Assembly (NCBI GenBank): GCA_015056905.1
Contig: SVFI01000010.1
Span: 1-64,000 of the forward strand
Length of the DNA stretch: 64,000 bases
Reading direction: 5' to 3'
Source of the DNA: Lachnospiraceae bacterium
GTDB taxonomy: Bacteria > Bacillota > Clostridia > Lachnospirales > Lachnospiraceae
The notes under the pieces were generated by a model. The model ran no database searches. It was not told where the DNA came from and saw nothing but the letters and a program-made list of their open reading frames with translations. Below are positions 36,461-45,584 of the stretch, piece after piece. The position numbers and the translations under genes are program-made. Each line of letters opens with the position of its first letter. Positions within the stretch are counted from its first letter, which is position 1.

Positions 36461-36598
36461 ATCATTTTTATTCAATTATTTAATCAATTAAGTTATTTCA
36501 ATTAATTTATATCAAATTTTTATCCAAAATTAAAATCAGAAAAGATGCAGGGAGAGGACTGCTGATCTTTCTACGAAAGATAACTGTCTGCAATAATT
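36461..36598. other. AT-rich intergenic stretch
   Basis: The first 70 bp are made almost entirely of A and T with repeated TCAATTA and AATTAA words, allowing weak hairpins. No gene or clear regulatory site was seen. Confidence 0.4.
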
Positions 36599-36627
36599 AT
36601 GACACTTTTCATTTGTTTGCATATAAT
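36599..36627 (+). promoter_or_regulatory. Promoter of the 133-aa hypothetical gene
   Basis: ATGACA and a perfect TATAAT are separated by 17 bp, 22 bp before the start codon. Confidence 0.65.
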
Positions 36628-36648
36628 AAAGAAAACTGATTTAGGGTT

Positions 36649-37050
36649 ATGAATATGGCAGAAAAAAGAATTCTTCCTTTTTATATGACGTATCCGACAT
36701 CGCTGGTACAGCCGGATGAGAATCAAATGATGCGTGACTTGGAGTATTTTCAACAGCTGTATCCGTCAGGTGCAAAGCTGTTGCAGAGAGAAATCCGTAA
36801 GGTAATCGATATCATGGACTATGAGGGAAGTCTGATTTACGATGAGTATCCGGATCGTTTTGCGATGCAAAGGCTTACCAGGGATATTTTGGGCAAAATA
36901 AGATTGCAGCTTAATGAGGAGATGGAAAATGCTGAGGAGCTGGAAGGAGTGCTCCGATATGAGAATATCGAGGACTATGTGTATGTGCTCGTACTGCACG
37001 AGGTGTGGAGGCGAAGACAGGGCAGCAGGCGTGGTTATTTTCTTTTTTAG
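36649..37050 (+). CDS. Conserved-looking hypothetical protein
   Basis: 133 aa (or 131 from ATG 36655). It is soluble and largely helical, with LPFYMTYPTSLVQPDENQMMRDLEYFQQLYPSGAKLLQREIRKVIDIMDYEGSLIYDEYPDRFAMQRLTRDI and a late basic end EVWRRRQGSRRGYFLF. No known domain was recognised. The compact pattern of Tyr, Pro and charged residues suggests a conserved small protein of this bacterial group rather than noise. Confidence 0.75.
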   Translation: MNMAEKRILPFYMTYPTSLVQPDENQMMRDLEYFQQLYPSGAKLLQREIRKVIDIMDYEGSLIYDEYPDRFAMQRLTRDILGKIRLQLNEEMENAEELEGVLRYENIEDYVYVLVLHEVWRRRQGSRRGYFLF

Positions 37051-37059
37051 GCTGTGCTC

Positions 37060-37088
37060 TTGACTATGACCGACTTGCAATCTAAAAT
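37060..37088 (+). promoter_or_regulatory. Promoter of the methyltransferase gene
   Basis: TTGACT and TAAAAT are separated by 17 bp and lie 48 bp before the methyltransferase ATG. Confidence 0.65.
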
Positions 37089-37135
37089 AGCATAAGGAAT
37101 AATATTTTTTGTAATATGCGGTTAGAGGATGTAAC

Positions 37136-38341
37136 ATGGAACGAGTCAGACAGCTCTTGGAAGAGTCGCTGAATGAGAATTTAAAGCAGATGATTATTAG
37201 CAATCCCCGGAAAAAGAATTCTTCGGACGGGGATTGTGTTTCTGCGTCTAAAATTAAGATTCGACCGGTTATGATGGCGGATGGACTGATGTTTCAAGAG
37301 AGTCGGTTTGTCGGAACGCAGGTGTTTCATGCAAACTCTGATAGGTCGACGCTTACTGACAAAATTTTGCAGGAAATACAAGTTAGCTTTGGGCAACTTG
37401 AAGTCGAAACAAGTTCGCATCGAGCAACTGTTTTAGTTAGTAAGAAGGGGACCGTAACAGTCAAGAAAAAACAATTTCAGAAAGTTGAAACGGAAGTGGC
37501 TCAAGAGAATTTAACAACGGAGCAAAAGAAACAGTTGCTTTCGCACAACCGAGAGAAACAATACATTCTCAAAGAGGGAATCCCGGTTCCTTTTCTTATG
37601 GATCTCGGAGTTCAGACGAAGGATGGTAAGATTGTTAAAAGTAAGTATGATAAGTTCCGACAGATTAACCGTTTTTTGGAATTTATACAAGATGTGCTTC
37701 CTGCGCTTCCGAGAGACCGTAAAGTGTCAATACTTGATTTCGGGTGCGGAAAGTCGTATCTTACCTTTGCTATGTATTACTATTTGAAGGTGCTCAATCA
37801 CTATGATATTGACATTATCGGGCTTGATTTGAAAAAAGATGTTATCCGTAAGTGTAATGAGCTAAAGGATAAGTATGGTTATAACGGGCTTTGCTTTCTT
37901 GAAGGGGACATCAGACAATACAATGAAAAAGAAGAAGTAGATATGGTTGTGACACTTCATGCCTGTGATACAGCAACGGATTATGCGATTGCCAAGGCAA
38001 TTGCGTGGAATGCGAAAGTGATTTTATCTGTACCATGCTGCCAGCATGAACTGAATGCGCAGATAACATGTGAGGAGCTTGCGCCGGTACTCAAATACGG
38101 GCTTCTTAAAGAGAGGATGGCAGCACTTCTGACAGATAGTATCCGCGCCAACCTGATGGAAGCGTATGGCTATGAAACGCAGGTGCTGGAATTTATTGAT
38201 ATGTCACATACACCAAAAAATATATTGCTTCGGGGCGTACAGTCTAAGGGATTTCGTAAGCGGGGTACAACTTTAGAAGAGGTTGAAAAAATGATGGACA
38301 TGCTTCATACCAAACAGACTTTGGCGGAGCTTTTGAAATAA
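37136..38341 (+). CDS. Class I SAM-dependent methyltransferase (Methyltransf_32-like)
   Basis: 401 aa. The SAM-binding motif I is VSILDFGCGKSYLTFAMYYYL (about 197-217), with IIGLDLKKDVIRKC as motif II, and VDMVVTLHACDTATDYAIAKAI followed by VILSVPCCQHE (about 298-308). The HACDTATD and PCCQHE blocks are typical of PF13679 proteins, some of which act on RNA. The N-terminal 190 residues have no clear domain. The substrate is unknown. It ends 27 bp before the next gene. Confidence 0.85.
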   Translation: MERVRQLLEESLNENLKQMIISNPRKKNSSDGDCVSASKIKIRPVMMADGLMFQESRFVGTQVFHANSDRSTLTDKILQEIQVSFGQLEVETSSHRATVLVSKKGTVTVKKKQFQKVETEVAQENLTTEQKKQLLSHNREKQYILKEGIPVPFLMDLGVQTKDGKIVKSKYDKFRQINRFLEFIQDVLPALPRDRKVSILDFGCGKSYLTFAMYYYLKVLNHYDIDIIGLDLKKDVIRKCNELKDKYGYNGLCFLEGDIRQYNEKEEVDMVVTLHACDTATDYAIAKAIAWNAKVILSVPCCQHELNAQITCEELAPVLKYGLLKERMAALLTDSIRANLMEAYGYETQVLEFIDMSHTPKNILLRGVQSKGFRKRGTTLEEVEKMMDMLHTKQTLAELLK

Positions 38342-38367
38342 ACACTGCTTTGGCAGGGAGAAAATAA

Positions 38368-40902
38368 ATGGGAAAATCAATTATAAAAGCAGTTTATGCT
38401 GTGATTGTCTTTTGTGTGGCACTCTTTCTGATTGATCACATAACAAACAAGGGCAACATGGATATAACAACTGAGATGAGTAGTGCGACATTGCCAACGG
38501 TCCATGTTGTACGGAATGACGAAAAGATAAATGCGTTATATGGTTATTCACAGAAGATGGATACGCGTTTTCTGTGTGAGACGATTACGCCGGTTGATGT
38601 TGCGGACAGAAAAATCAGTCTGATTGCCAACACATACGGAAATCGGATTTCTGCGGTGTCGTATGAGGTGCGTTCGGCAGATGGAGCAAGATTGGTAGAA
38701 GATACCCGTATCGACAATTTTTTACAGGCGGATGACAGAGTTACGCTCGAGATAGAGCTAAAAGATTTGCTTGAACAGGATATTGAGTATTCGTTTGCGC
38801 TGGAACTGACAGATGTGCAAGGGAAAAAGACTTATTTTTATACGCGAATTTTGCTCTGTGAAAATGCGAACCATGTAGATGATGCTGTCGAATTTGCGTT
38901 AGATTTCCATAGTCGTACGTTTGATAAGGAGCGGGCACAGGAAATTACGAAATATCTTGAGTCGAATGAAGAAGGGGATAACACAACTTACAGCAATGTC
39001 AATATTCATTCGAGTTTTTCACAGATTACCTGGGGCTCACTTGATATTACAAGGGAAAATGAACCGGAAGTTTATGTCAGACAGATTAATCCGTATGTAT
39101 CCAAAATAGAACTTCGTTACGTCGTTTCTATGCCTGAAAAAGCGGACGTAAATTATTATAATGTGACAGAGCACTACTATGTCAGATACGGAACGGAACG
39201 AATGTATCTTCTTGATTATGTGAGGGATATGGATTCCATTTTTATACCGAACAATTCAGTTTATGCCAATAATAAGGTTCTGCTTGGTATTACAGATGAA
39301 AATGTGCAGTTGCTTGAGAGTGAGGATGGTAACATTTTTGCTTTTGTAAAGGAGAATCGTCTGTTTTCCATGAATTTGACGGATAATAAGCTTGCGCTTT
39401 TGTTTGGATTTTATGATGAAGAGCATCGCGACGCAAGAGATATGAATCGGGATAGCAATATTCGGATTGTCAGTGTCGATGAGACGGGAAATGTGCGTTT
39501 TCTTGTGTATGGATATATGAACAGGGGAAGCTATGAAGGCGGTGTCGGGGTTACCTGCTATTATTACAACAGCATGCTAAACACCATTGAGGAAGAAATT
39601 TACATTCCCTACAATGGTTCTGCAGGACTGCTCAAGAAGAGTGTAGAGGAGCTGTCCTATGTAAATAATGACAATTTCCTCTTCCTTATTTTGGACGGTG
39701 CTATATATAAAATCGATTTAGTCCAAAAGTCATATGAAGTGCTTGTGGAGGACCTTCCATACGGAAGTTACAAAGTGTCCGGAAGCAATCGAATGATTGT
39801 ATGGCAAGTCGGAAATGACAGAAATGCGAGTCAAAAGCTTGTACTTCTTAATTTAAACAGCGGAAAAGAGACAGAGATTGAGGCCGGAAGGGGAAAATAC
39901 ATTAAACCGCTCGGTTTCATGAATGAAGACTTGATTTACGGTACGGCAAATGCATCCGACATTACAAGAGATACTTTTGGTGCCATTATTTTCCCGATGT
40001 ATCATGTTTGTATTCAGGATGAAAACGGAACGGTTTTGAAGGATTACAGCAAAAGCGGAATTTATGTGACCGATGCCGTTATTGAGGAGAGTCAGATTAA
40101 TTTGCACAGAGTGCGCAAGGAAGAGGGGATAACAGCGTACACGGAAATTGCGGAGGATCAGATTTTAAATGATGTGGCGGCAACGAACGATAAAAATATG
40201 ATTGAAGTTATTCCGACACAGGAATACGAAAAGATCGTGCAGATTGCAGCCAAGTCGAAGCTGAATCCCGATAAATTGAAATACCTGACACCGAAGCAGG
40301 TGATGTACGAGGGGAATCGTGTTCTTCACATTCCGGCTAAGGAAACGGATGAGTCGCGTTATTATGTTTATGACGAACACGGAATTCAGGATGTGGTCCT
40401 GCATGAAAATGATGCGATTCTGCGCGCGGAAGAGCTGGCAGGAAGAGTGTACAATATATCCGGCGAGTGTATTTGGGAGAAGAGTAACCGTGTGGCGGTG
40501 AACCAAATTATGAAGATTACGGAAGACATTATTTCCGAAGATAGAGGAAGTGTGGCAGTCTGTCTTGATACGATTCTCAAGTATGAGGGAATCAGCAGAA
40601 ACAGTGCAGCACTCCTTCGTAACGGCGATACAATGCTGACGATTTTACAGGAAAATCTTTCTGAGGCACAGATTTTGGATTTGTCGGGCTGTAGTCTTAA
40701 CAGTGTTTTGTATTATGTGAGCAGGGATATTCCTGTTATGGCACTTTTGAATGACGGAAATGCGGTTCTGATTGTCGGTTATAATGAACTGAACACGGTG
40801 ATTTTCAATCCGCTGTCCGGTCAGATAAAAAAGATGGGTATGAATGACTCTACAGACTTTTTTGAAGCTAACGGAAATAGCTTTTTCACTTATGTAAAAT
40901 AA
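38368..40902 (+). CDS. Membrane-anchored extracytoplasmic protein with a degenerate C39-like C-terminal domain
   Basis: 844 aa. A single N-terminal membrane segment (about 7-23) and a large outside part. The middle (about 280-560) contains repeated short strand patterns (VQLLESEDGNIFAFVKENRLFSMNLTDNKLALLFGF, NNDNFLFLILDGAIYKIDLVQKSYEVLVEDL) that suggest a beta-propeller. The last ~120 residues resemble a C39-type papain fold (DRGSVAVCLDTILKYEGISRNSAALLRNG, then ALLNDGNAVLIVGYNELNTVIFNPLSGQI). The expected catalytic His before the VLIVGYN strand is replaced (NDGNAVL), so the domain is probably inactive and may bind peptides. No family name is claimed. Function unknown. Confidence 0.75.
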   Translation: MGKSIIKAVYAVIVFCVALFLIDHITNKGNMDITTEMSSATLPTVHVVRNDEKINALYGYSQKMDTRFLCETITPVDVADRKISLIANTYGNRISAVSYEVRSADGARLVEDTRIDNFLQADDRVTLEIELKDLLEQDIEYSFALELTDVQGKKTYFYTRILLCENANHVDDAVEFALDFHSRTFDKERAQEITKYLESNEEGDNTTYSNVNIHSSFSQITWGSLDITRENEPEVYVRQINPYVSKIELRYVVSMPEKADVNYYNVTEHYYVRYGTERMYLLDYVRDMDSIFIPNNSVYANNKVLLGITDENVQLLESEDGNIFAFVKENRLFSMNLTDNKLALLFGFYDEEHRDARDMNRDSNIRIVSVDETGNVRFLVYGYMNRGSYEGGVGVTCYYYNSMLNTIEEEIYIPYNGSAGLLKKSVEELSYVNNDNFLFLILDGAIYKIDLVQKSYEVLVEDLPYGSYKVSGSNRMIVWQVGNDRNASQKLVLLNLNSGKETEIEAGRGKYIKPLGFMNEDLIYGTANASDITRDTFGAIIFPMYHVCIQDENGTVLKDYSKSGIYVTDAVIEESQINLHRVRKEEGITAYTEIAEDQILNDVAATNDKNMIEVIPTQEYEKIVQIAAKSKLNPDKLKYLTPKQVMYEGNRVLHIPAKETDESRYYVYDEHGIQDVVLHENDAILRAEELAGRVYNISGECIWEKSNRVAVNQIMKITEDIISEDRGSVAVCLDTILKYEGISRNSAALLRNGDTMLTILQENLSEAQILDLSGCSLNSVLYYVSRDIPVMALLNDGNAVLIVGYNELNTVIFNPLSGQIKKMGMNDSTDFFEANGNSFFTYVK

Positions 40903-40907
40903 AAAAT

Positions 40908-40948
40908 AAAGCAGTACTGCCTGTGTATATGGGCGGTGCTGCTTTTTT
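40908..40948 (+). terminator. Terminator after the 844-aa gene
   Basis: AAAGCAGTACTGCC and GGGCGGTGCTGC form a hairpin (with wobble pairs) followed by TTTTTT. Confidence 0.88.
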
Positions 40949-41126
40949 AAAAGTTGTCATTGACTAACAGATATTTGGTCTGCTATACTCAGCATCACAA
41001 ATGAAGCTTCATTACAATTCTAGGGTGACGCATGGCGTTGCCAACATTCAAATCGGCAATTCTCTGCCGGATTTTCACAAACATTTATAAGAATACAGGC
41101 TACGGCCGGACATGAAAGGAGATTTT

Positions 41127-44100
41127 ATGAAAAAGAGAATAGTTGTCAAGGCATTTGCGCTGTGTTTGTCTTTTGCGATTGCAGTAGGCGGTTTACAGAC
41201 GCAGGTGCAGGCGCAGTACAGTGTTTCCTTTAACGGGATTATAGGAGACGGCATAATAGGCCGGGAAGGCGACGGAATGCAGGAAGCGGTATTTATGCCG
41301 ATGTCGACAGAAGACCAGGAAGTTTTTTCAGAGACTCTTGCTCCGGAGATATGCGGGGGCGAAAGCAAAGAACAGACTGTCGCAGAGGAGAAAACAGCAG
41401 AACCGGATGCGATTACAGATGCGGAAGAGAAAGAGCCGGAATATCCGCTTGTGTCCCGGCTTGATTTGTTTTCACTTAATTGGAAAGAGGAACCGGACAG
41501 CGTGTTGAATCATTATTTCGGCATGACGGAGTGGAAGGAGATAGGAAACTGGCTTTCTTCCCTGTCGGAAAAAGACTTTGAAGAAGTTTTGGATAGGGAT
41601 ACGGTCCTTGTTCAGGAAACGGAGATTTTGCCGGCGGGAAGTGATACGGCGGTGAGTATGTTATATTATGAGTATGCGTTGCGGCAATATCGCGATTCCA
41701 TGATGACAAGGGCGACATATCCGGCGACGGCTTCCGGGTATTGGCAGACGCATATTATAAAGACGAACGCAGTGGGAACTCCGGTCAAAAAGGCAGTAAT
41801 AACGCACAAGATTTCGGGGATTGACACAACGGTTCCGACGACGGAAAGACAAAGTGTTACGGTTGCCAAGTCTGTCACGTCAAACTGGTGCGATATCGTT
41901 TGGGAAAGTGAGAAAGAGGAATTTAATACATATAAGGAGCAGGAGGGGAACGCAGCTTATCCGCTGGTAAAGGCGTATATGAATTTTCAAAAACCGACAG
42001 GATACGATGTTTCTGTATCTTATAATTTGGATTCCGGATTCCGAAAAATGTATTGGAATCCAACCATGACGTTCGGCTCGGATAAATCACTGTTTGTTTC
42101 CGGTGGAACTATTTCCGAAGAAAGGAAGGAGTATCCGGGCTTGGTGACATACAACAATGTGAGTACGGCTCCGCTTCGTGCAAGTGAATTTGCGGGAAGG
42201 CATTACATATGTTGTATTGTTAACATGTATGTTAATGCAGGAGTTGGGACAACAGGAACGCCTGCGAACGGAAATCTCGTGCAGACCATTACGCTCTCTC
42301 CGGTTAACTACAATGTCAGTTACAATGGCAACGGTGCGACATCAGGTGCTGTGTCTGCGCAGGCGTGTACCTATGATGTAAATTATCTTACACAGACAAA
42401 CGGATATGCAAGGGACTACACGGTAACTTATAACGGAAACGTCGGAACACCTGAAGTAAGCAGTCAAAAGTCAACCTATGTATTCAAAGGATGGGGGTTA
42501 AATCAGAAAAATACGGTAAACTATAGCGCCGGTAATACATACACCAATCTGACGGCGGTCAAAGGTGCGGCTGTGACAATGTACGCTATCTGGCAACCGA
42601 TAAGTGTAAAACTTCCGTCCGCAACCAGAACAGGGTATCAATTCGCAGGATGGAATATCGGAATGGCGGGAGCAACATACACGCCTTCTGCCAATGTCAC
42701 GGCAACGGCAAAGTGGACGCCAAATAAATATAAGATAGCATTTCGATCAGCAGGCGGAACGCAGTGTGATGAGATCAATGCAACCTATGATCAGAGTATA
42801 ATTCTTCCGACTCCGGTGCGAAGCGGATACAGTTTTAACGGATGGAGAAGCGATGCGGGGATACATGTGGGTAATGTTAAGAACCTGACAAAAGAGAATG
42901 GAGTGACGATAACGCTGACGGCGGATTGGACAGCCAATACGAGTACACCTTACAAGATAAGATATTATAAGCAACCGTCCCGTGGAGAGCAGAACAAAGC
43001 AAACTATGTCTTGTTTGAACCGGAAAAGGGCGACAAGCTGGAAGGTGAGCGTATATTGTATGGTACAACCGATGCGATGGTTACCGTAGCAGCCGACCGT
43101 GTAGAAGGGTATGTTACTCCGGCATCACAGACGGTACAAATTGACGGAGACGGAAGCACATGCATTTGCTTCTATTATAATCTGGAGTCGGAACAGACAC
43201 AGGTTGTGTCCCCGGTGCTTGGGGCCAGTGACAGTCAGCTGGAGGAAATAGCACGTAAAATCGCAGCAGGATTGTCATTCAGTATGGACATTGACGGAGC
43301 GAAATATGAGATTGTACAAAAGGAAGACGGAACCCTCGGTATTGAGTTTATTTCGACCAATGAATCGAAGGTTGTTGTCCCGGATATCGTGACTATCGGG
43401 GGGAAAGTGTACCGCATTACAGAAATAAACAGTAAGGCCTTTAAAGGAAATACGGCGATAAAAGAAGTGCAGCTCAGCGCCAATATCAGTAAAATCGGTG
43501 ACTCCGCATTTGAAGGTTGCAGCTTGCTTACCAAAGTGACACTCAGAGAGGGATTAGTAACCATAGGAAAAAAGGCGTTTTTAAATTGTGTGTCTCTTAA
43601 AAGCATCAAACTACCTTCTACGGTGCAGAGCATCGGAGATTATGCATTTCAGAATTGTAAAAAGATGAGCAAAGTAACTCTGAACACCGGACTAACCAAG
43701 ATTGGGAAAAGGGCATTTTACGGTTGTATTTCTTTGACAAAGGTTACGATTCCAAAAACGGTTTTAAAAATCGGAAGTTACGCATTTGCAAAGTGTGGCA
43801 AATTGAAAAAAATCAGTTTTGCATCCGAAAGCGGACTTTTGACAATCGGCACAGGTGTGTTTTCTCGTTGTAGCGCGCTTACAAGTATAAAGCTGCCTTT
43901 CAAGCTTACAAATATTTCCTCAAAGGCATTTTACGGATGTAAAAAACTCAGTAGTGTTACCGGTGCAGGTGCGGTGACCAAAATCGGAACAAGTGCGTTT
44001 GAAAATTGTACGAAGCTGAGCAAAATAACGATCCCGTCCAAGGTGCAGACCATAGGAAAAAAGGCGTTTTATAACTGCAAATCACTCAAAAAAGTAACCA

Positions 44101-44225
44101 TCAAATCCAAGGCGATTACCTCGGTCGGCGCAAAGGCGTTCAAAAAATGTAAAAAGGGGATTACCTTTGTTGTGCCGAAGAGCAAAAAGAGTTCCTACAG
44201 CCGCATGTTCCGCGGGAAATACTAA
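41127..44225 (+). CDS. Large secreted BspA-like leucine-rich repeat surface protein
   Basis: 1032 aa from ATG 41127, which follows AAAGGAG. The upstream in-frame ATG would put the ribosome site inside the gene. A signal peptide (about 1-31, cleavage after VQA) leads into an acidic region, a unique domain, and InlB B-repeat-like segments (about 395-600: VSYNGNGATSG, VFKGWGLNQKN, RTGYQFAGWNI, RSGYSFNGWRS). The C-terminal third (about 750-1025) is a run of BspA/TpLRR (LRR_5) repeats of about 23 residues (KIGDSAFEGCSLLTKVTLREGLVTIGKKAF). These repeat types mediate adhesion in other bacteria. No sortase signal is seen, so anchoring is unclear. Confidence 0.9.
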   Translation: MKKRIVVKAFALCLSFAIAVGGLQTQVQAQYSVSFNGIIGDGIIGREGDGMQEAVFMPMSTEDQEVFSETLAPEICGGESKEQTVAEEKTAEPDAITDAEEKEPEYPLVSRLDLFSLNWKEEPDSVLNHYFGMTEWKEIGNWLSSLSEKDFEEVLDRDTVLVQETEILPAGSDTAVSMLYYEYALRQYRDSMMTRATYPATASGYWQTHIIKTNAVGTPVKKAVITHKISGIDTTVPTTERQSVTVAKSVTSNWCDIVWESEKEEFNTYKEQEGNAAYPLVKAYMNFQKPTGYDVSVSYNLDSGFRKMYWNPTMTFGSDKSLFVSGGTISEERKEYPGLVTYNNVSTAPLRASEFAGRHYICCIVNMYVNAGVGTTGTPANGNLVQTITLSPVNYNVSYNGNGATSGAVSAQACTYDVNYLTQTNGYARDYTVTYNGNVGTPEVSSQKSTYVFKGWGLNQKNTVNYSAGNTYTNLTAVKGAAVTMYAIWQPISVKLPSATRTGYQFAGWNIGMAGATYTPSANVTATAKWTPNKYKIAFRSAGGTQCDEINATYDQSIILPTPVRSGYSFNGWRSDAGIHVGNVKNLTKENGVTITLTADWTANTSTPYKIRYYKQPSRGEQNKANYVLFEPEKGDKLEGERILYGTTDAMVTVAADRVEGYVTPASQTVQIDGDGSTCICFYYNLESEQTQVVSPVLGASDSQLEEIARKIAAGLSFSMDIDGAKYEIVQKEDGTLGIEFISTNESKVVVPDIVTIGGKVYRITEINSKAFKGNTAIKEVQLSANISKIGDSAFEGCSLLTKVTLREGLVTIGKKAFLNCVSLKSIKLPSTVQSIGDYAFQNCKKMSKVTLNTGLTKIGKRAFYGCISLTKVTIPKTVLKIGSYAFAKCGKLKKISFASESGLLTIGTGVFSRCSALTSIKLPFKLTNISSKAFYGCKKLSSVTGAGAVTKIGTSAFENCTKLSKITIPSKVQTIGKKAFYNCKSLKKVTIKSKAITSVGAKAFKKCKKGITFVVPKSKKSSYSRMFRGKY

Positions 44226-44265
44226 ATTGACACCGAAAAGGAGAAAAGCTATAATACCCCTAACA

Positions 44266-44300
44266 GAAAACGGCTGCGCAGATATTTGCGTAGCCGTTTT
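44266..44300 (+). terminator. Terminator between the LRR gene and convergent queT
   Basis: AAAACGGCTGCGCA and TTGCGTAGCCGTTTT form a stem with a short loop. Flanking A and T runs make it usable in both directions. Confidence 0.85.
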
Positions 44301-44304
44301 ATAT

Positions 44305-44790
44305 TTAGGGGAACAATTGATTTTTGTATTTATTTAATACATTCAGCAAAATCATACCCAGGATACCGCAGGAAATAACTTCCCCGATTCCAACTGTAAG
44401 CATGAAGTAAGGAATTCCGCCGGGTAGCTCGTAAACATAGGTCAGTACGAAAGGAACAATTATTGTGTTGGCAAGAATCGGCGGAATGGGGCTGAGCCGT
44501 TTAAAATGCCTCAGCAGGTAAGTTCCCAACGCACCGAGGAGTGTTGCCAGGCTTCCGAAAATGACATCAAAAGCCGCACAGCCTGTCAGAAGATTACTGA
44601 GCAGACAACCGATAAAAAGGCCGGGAAGCGCAACCGGTGTGAAGTAAGGTAAAATAGTAAGTGCTTCTGAAATGCGGATTTGAATGGCACCGCTTGCCAG
44701 TCCGAAGGCGTTACTGACAAAGGTCAGCACAACATAGAGAGCTGCAATCATGGCAGCCTGCGTGATAAATAGCACATTGTTCTTTTTCAT
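44305..44790 (-). CDS. queT: QueT family queuosine-precursor ECF transporter substrate-binding subunit
   Basis: 161 aa with five to six membrane helices. The pattern TQAAMIAALYVVLTFVSNAFGLASGAIQIRISEALTILPYFTP and GLFIGCLLSNLLTGCAAFDVIFGSLATLLGALGTYLLRH is QueT. The S component binds a queuosine precursor (preQ1 or queuine) and works with ECF A/T modules encoded elsewhere. AAAGGAGACATATC precedes the ATG and a preQ1-like riboswitch lies directly upstream, in agreement. Confidence 0.92.
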   Translation of the reverse strand: MKKNNVLFITQAAMIAALYVVLTFVSNAFGLASGAIQIRISEALTILPYFTPVALPGLFIGCLLSNLLTGCAAFDVIFGSLATLLGALGTYLLRHFKRLSPIPPILANTIIVPFVLTYVYELPGGIPYFMLTVGIGEVISCGILGMILLNVLNKYKNQLFP

Positions 44791-44802
44791 GATATGTCTC
44801 CT

Positions 44803-44841
44803 TTAGTTTTGTTTTAGGTGAGGAAGGTCTCGAACTCACCG
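44803..44841 (-). promoter_or_regulatory. preQ1-I riboswitch
   Basis: On the minus strand GGTGAG (44835-44840) pairs with CTCACC (44817-44822) around a loop beginning TTCGAGACC. An A-rich tail TAAAACAAAACTAA then runs directly into AAAGGAG. This matches the small preQ1-I aptamer layout (one stem, a loop starting UUC and an A-rich tail ending CUAA that folds back and covers the ribosome site). The downstream gene is a queuosine-precursor transporter, as expected. The loop/tail pseudoknot is not perfect by eye. Confidence 0.75.
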
Positions 44842-44855
44842 CGTTTTGCCATTTT

Positions 44856-44884
44856 AGTATAACTATAGTATATGTGCATGTCAA
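44856..44884 (-). promoter_or_regulatory. Promoter of queT
   Basis: On the minus strand a perfect TTGACA (44879-44884) and TATACT (44856-44861) are separated by 17 bp, just before the riboswitch. Confidence 0.8.
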
Positions 44885-44925
44885 GGAATGCAAAATGCAG
44901 AGTGGAAAATTGAATCGCAGTTTCG

Positions 44926-44954
44926 TTGGAAAGTTATTTGAAGTGTGGTAGAAT
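44926..44954 (+). promoter_or_regulatory. Promoter of the ProX-type gene
   Basis: TTGGAA and TAGAAT are separated by 17 bp, 33 bp upstream of the ATG. Confidence 0.6.
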
Positions 44955-44986
44955 AATGTCCGGAAGAAAATATCCGGAGGCGAAAA

Positions 44987-45553
44987 ATGGAACTTGAACT
45001 TATAAAAGGGCGTCCGCACAGTTGCGCGGACAGACTGGAGAAGGAAGTCAGGACATATGATTTACTTGACAGTCTCGGAATTGAATATGAAAGAACGGAC
45101 CACAGGGATATGCCCGCAACGACGATGGAAGCGTGCAATGAGATTGATGCGGTATTGCAGGTGACAATATGTAAAAATTTGTTTTTGTGTAACCGGCAGA
45201 AAACCGATTTTTATCTGCTGGCAATGCCGGGGGATAAACCTTTCAAGACAAAAGATTTGTCTGCGCAAATCGGGAGTGCGCGGCTTTCTTTTGCATCCGA
45301 GGAGTTTATGGAAGAGTTCCTCGATATTACACCGGGGAGCGTATCGGTGCTCGGGCTGATGAACGATAAGGATAACCGGGTCAGACTTTTGATTGACGAA
45401 GAAATCCTGGGTATGGAATATTTCGGATGTCATCCGTGTATCAACACGAGCAGCATGCGGTTAAAGACGAAAGATTTACTGGATACATTTTTGCCGGCAG
45501 TGCATCACGAGTACACGGTTGTCAAACTTCCGCGATACGAGGATGCGGAATGA
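44987..45553 (+). CDS. Prolyl-tRNA editing protein (YbaK/ProX family)
   Basis: 188 aa. It has the pattern YDLLDSLGIEYERTDHRDMPATTMEACNEIDAVLQVTICKNLFLCNRQKTDFYLLAMPGDKPFKTKDLSAQIGSARLSFASEEFMEEFLDITPGSVSVLGLMND, typical of the free-standing ProXp-ala/PrdX deacylases. They hydrolyse mischarged Ala-tRNA-Pro (family knowledge). The GCHPCINTSSMRL segment near the end is also conserved. It is followed by ylmH at 31 bp. Confidence 0.9.
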   Translation: MELELIKGRPHSCADRLEKEVRTYDLLDSLGIEYERTDHRDMPATTMEACNEIDAVLQVTICKNLFLCNRQKTDFYLLAMPGDKPFKTKDLSAQIGSARLSFASEEFMEEFLDITPGSVSVLGLMNDKDNRVRLLIDEEILGMEYFGCHPCINTSSMRLKTKDLLDTFLPAVHHEYTVVKLPRYEDAE

Positions 45554-45584
45554 ATTAGCATAGGCTAACTATGGGAAGGGACTC

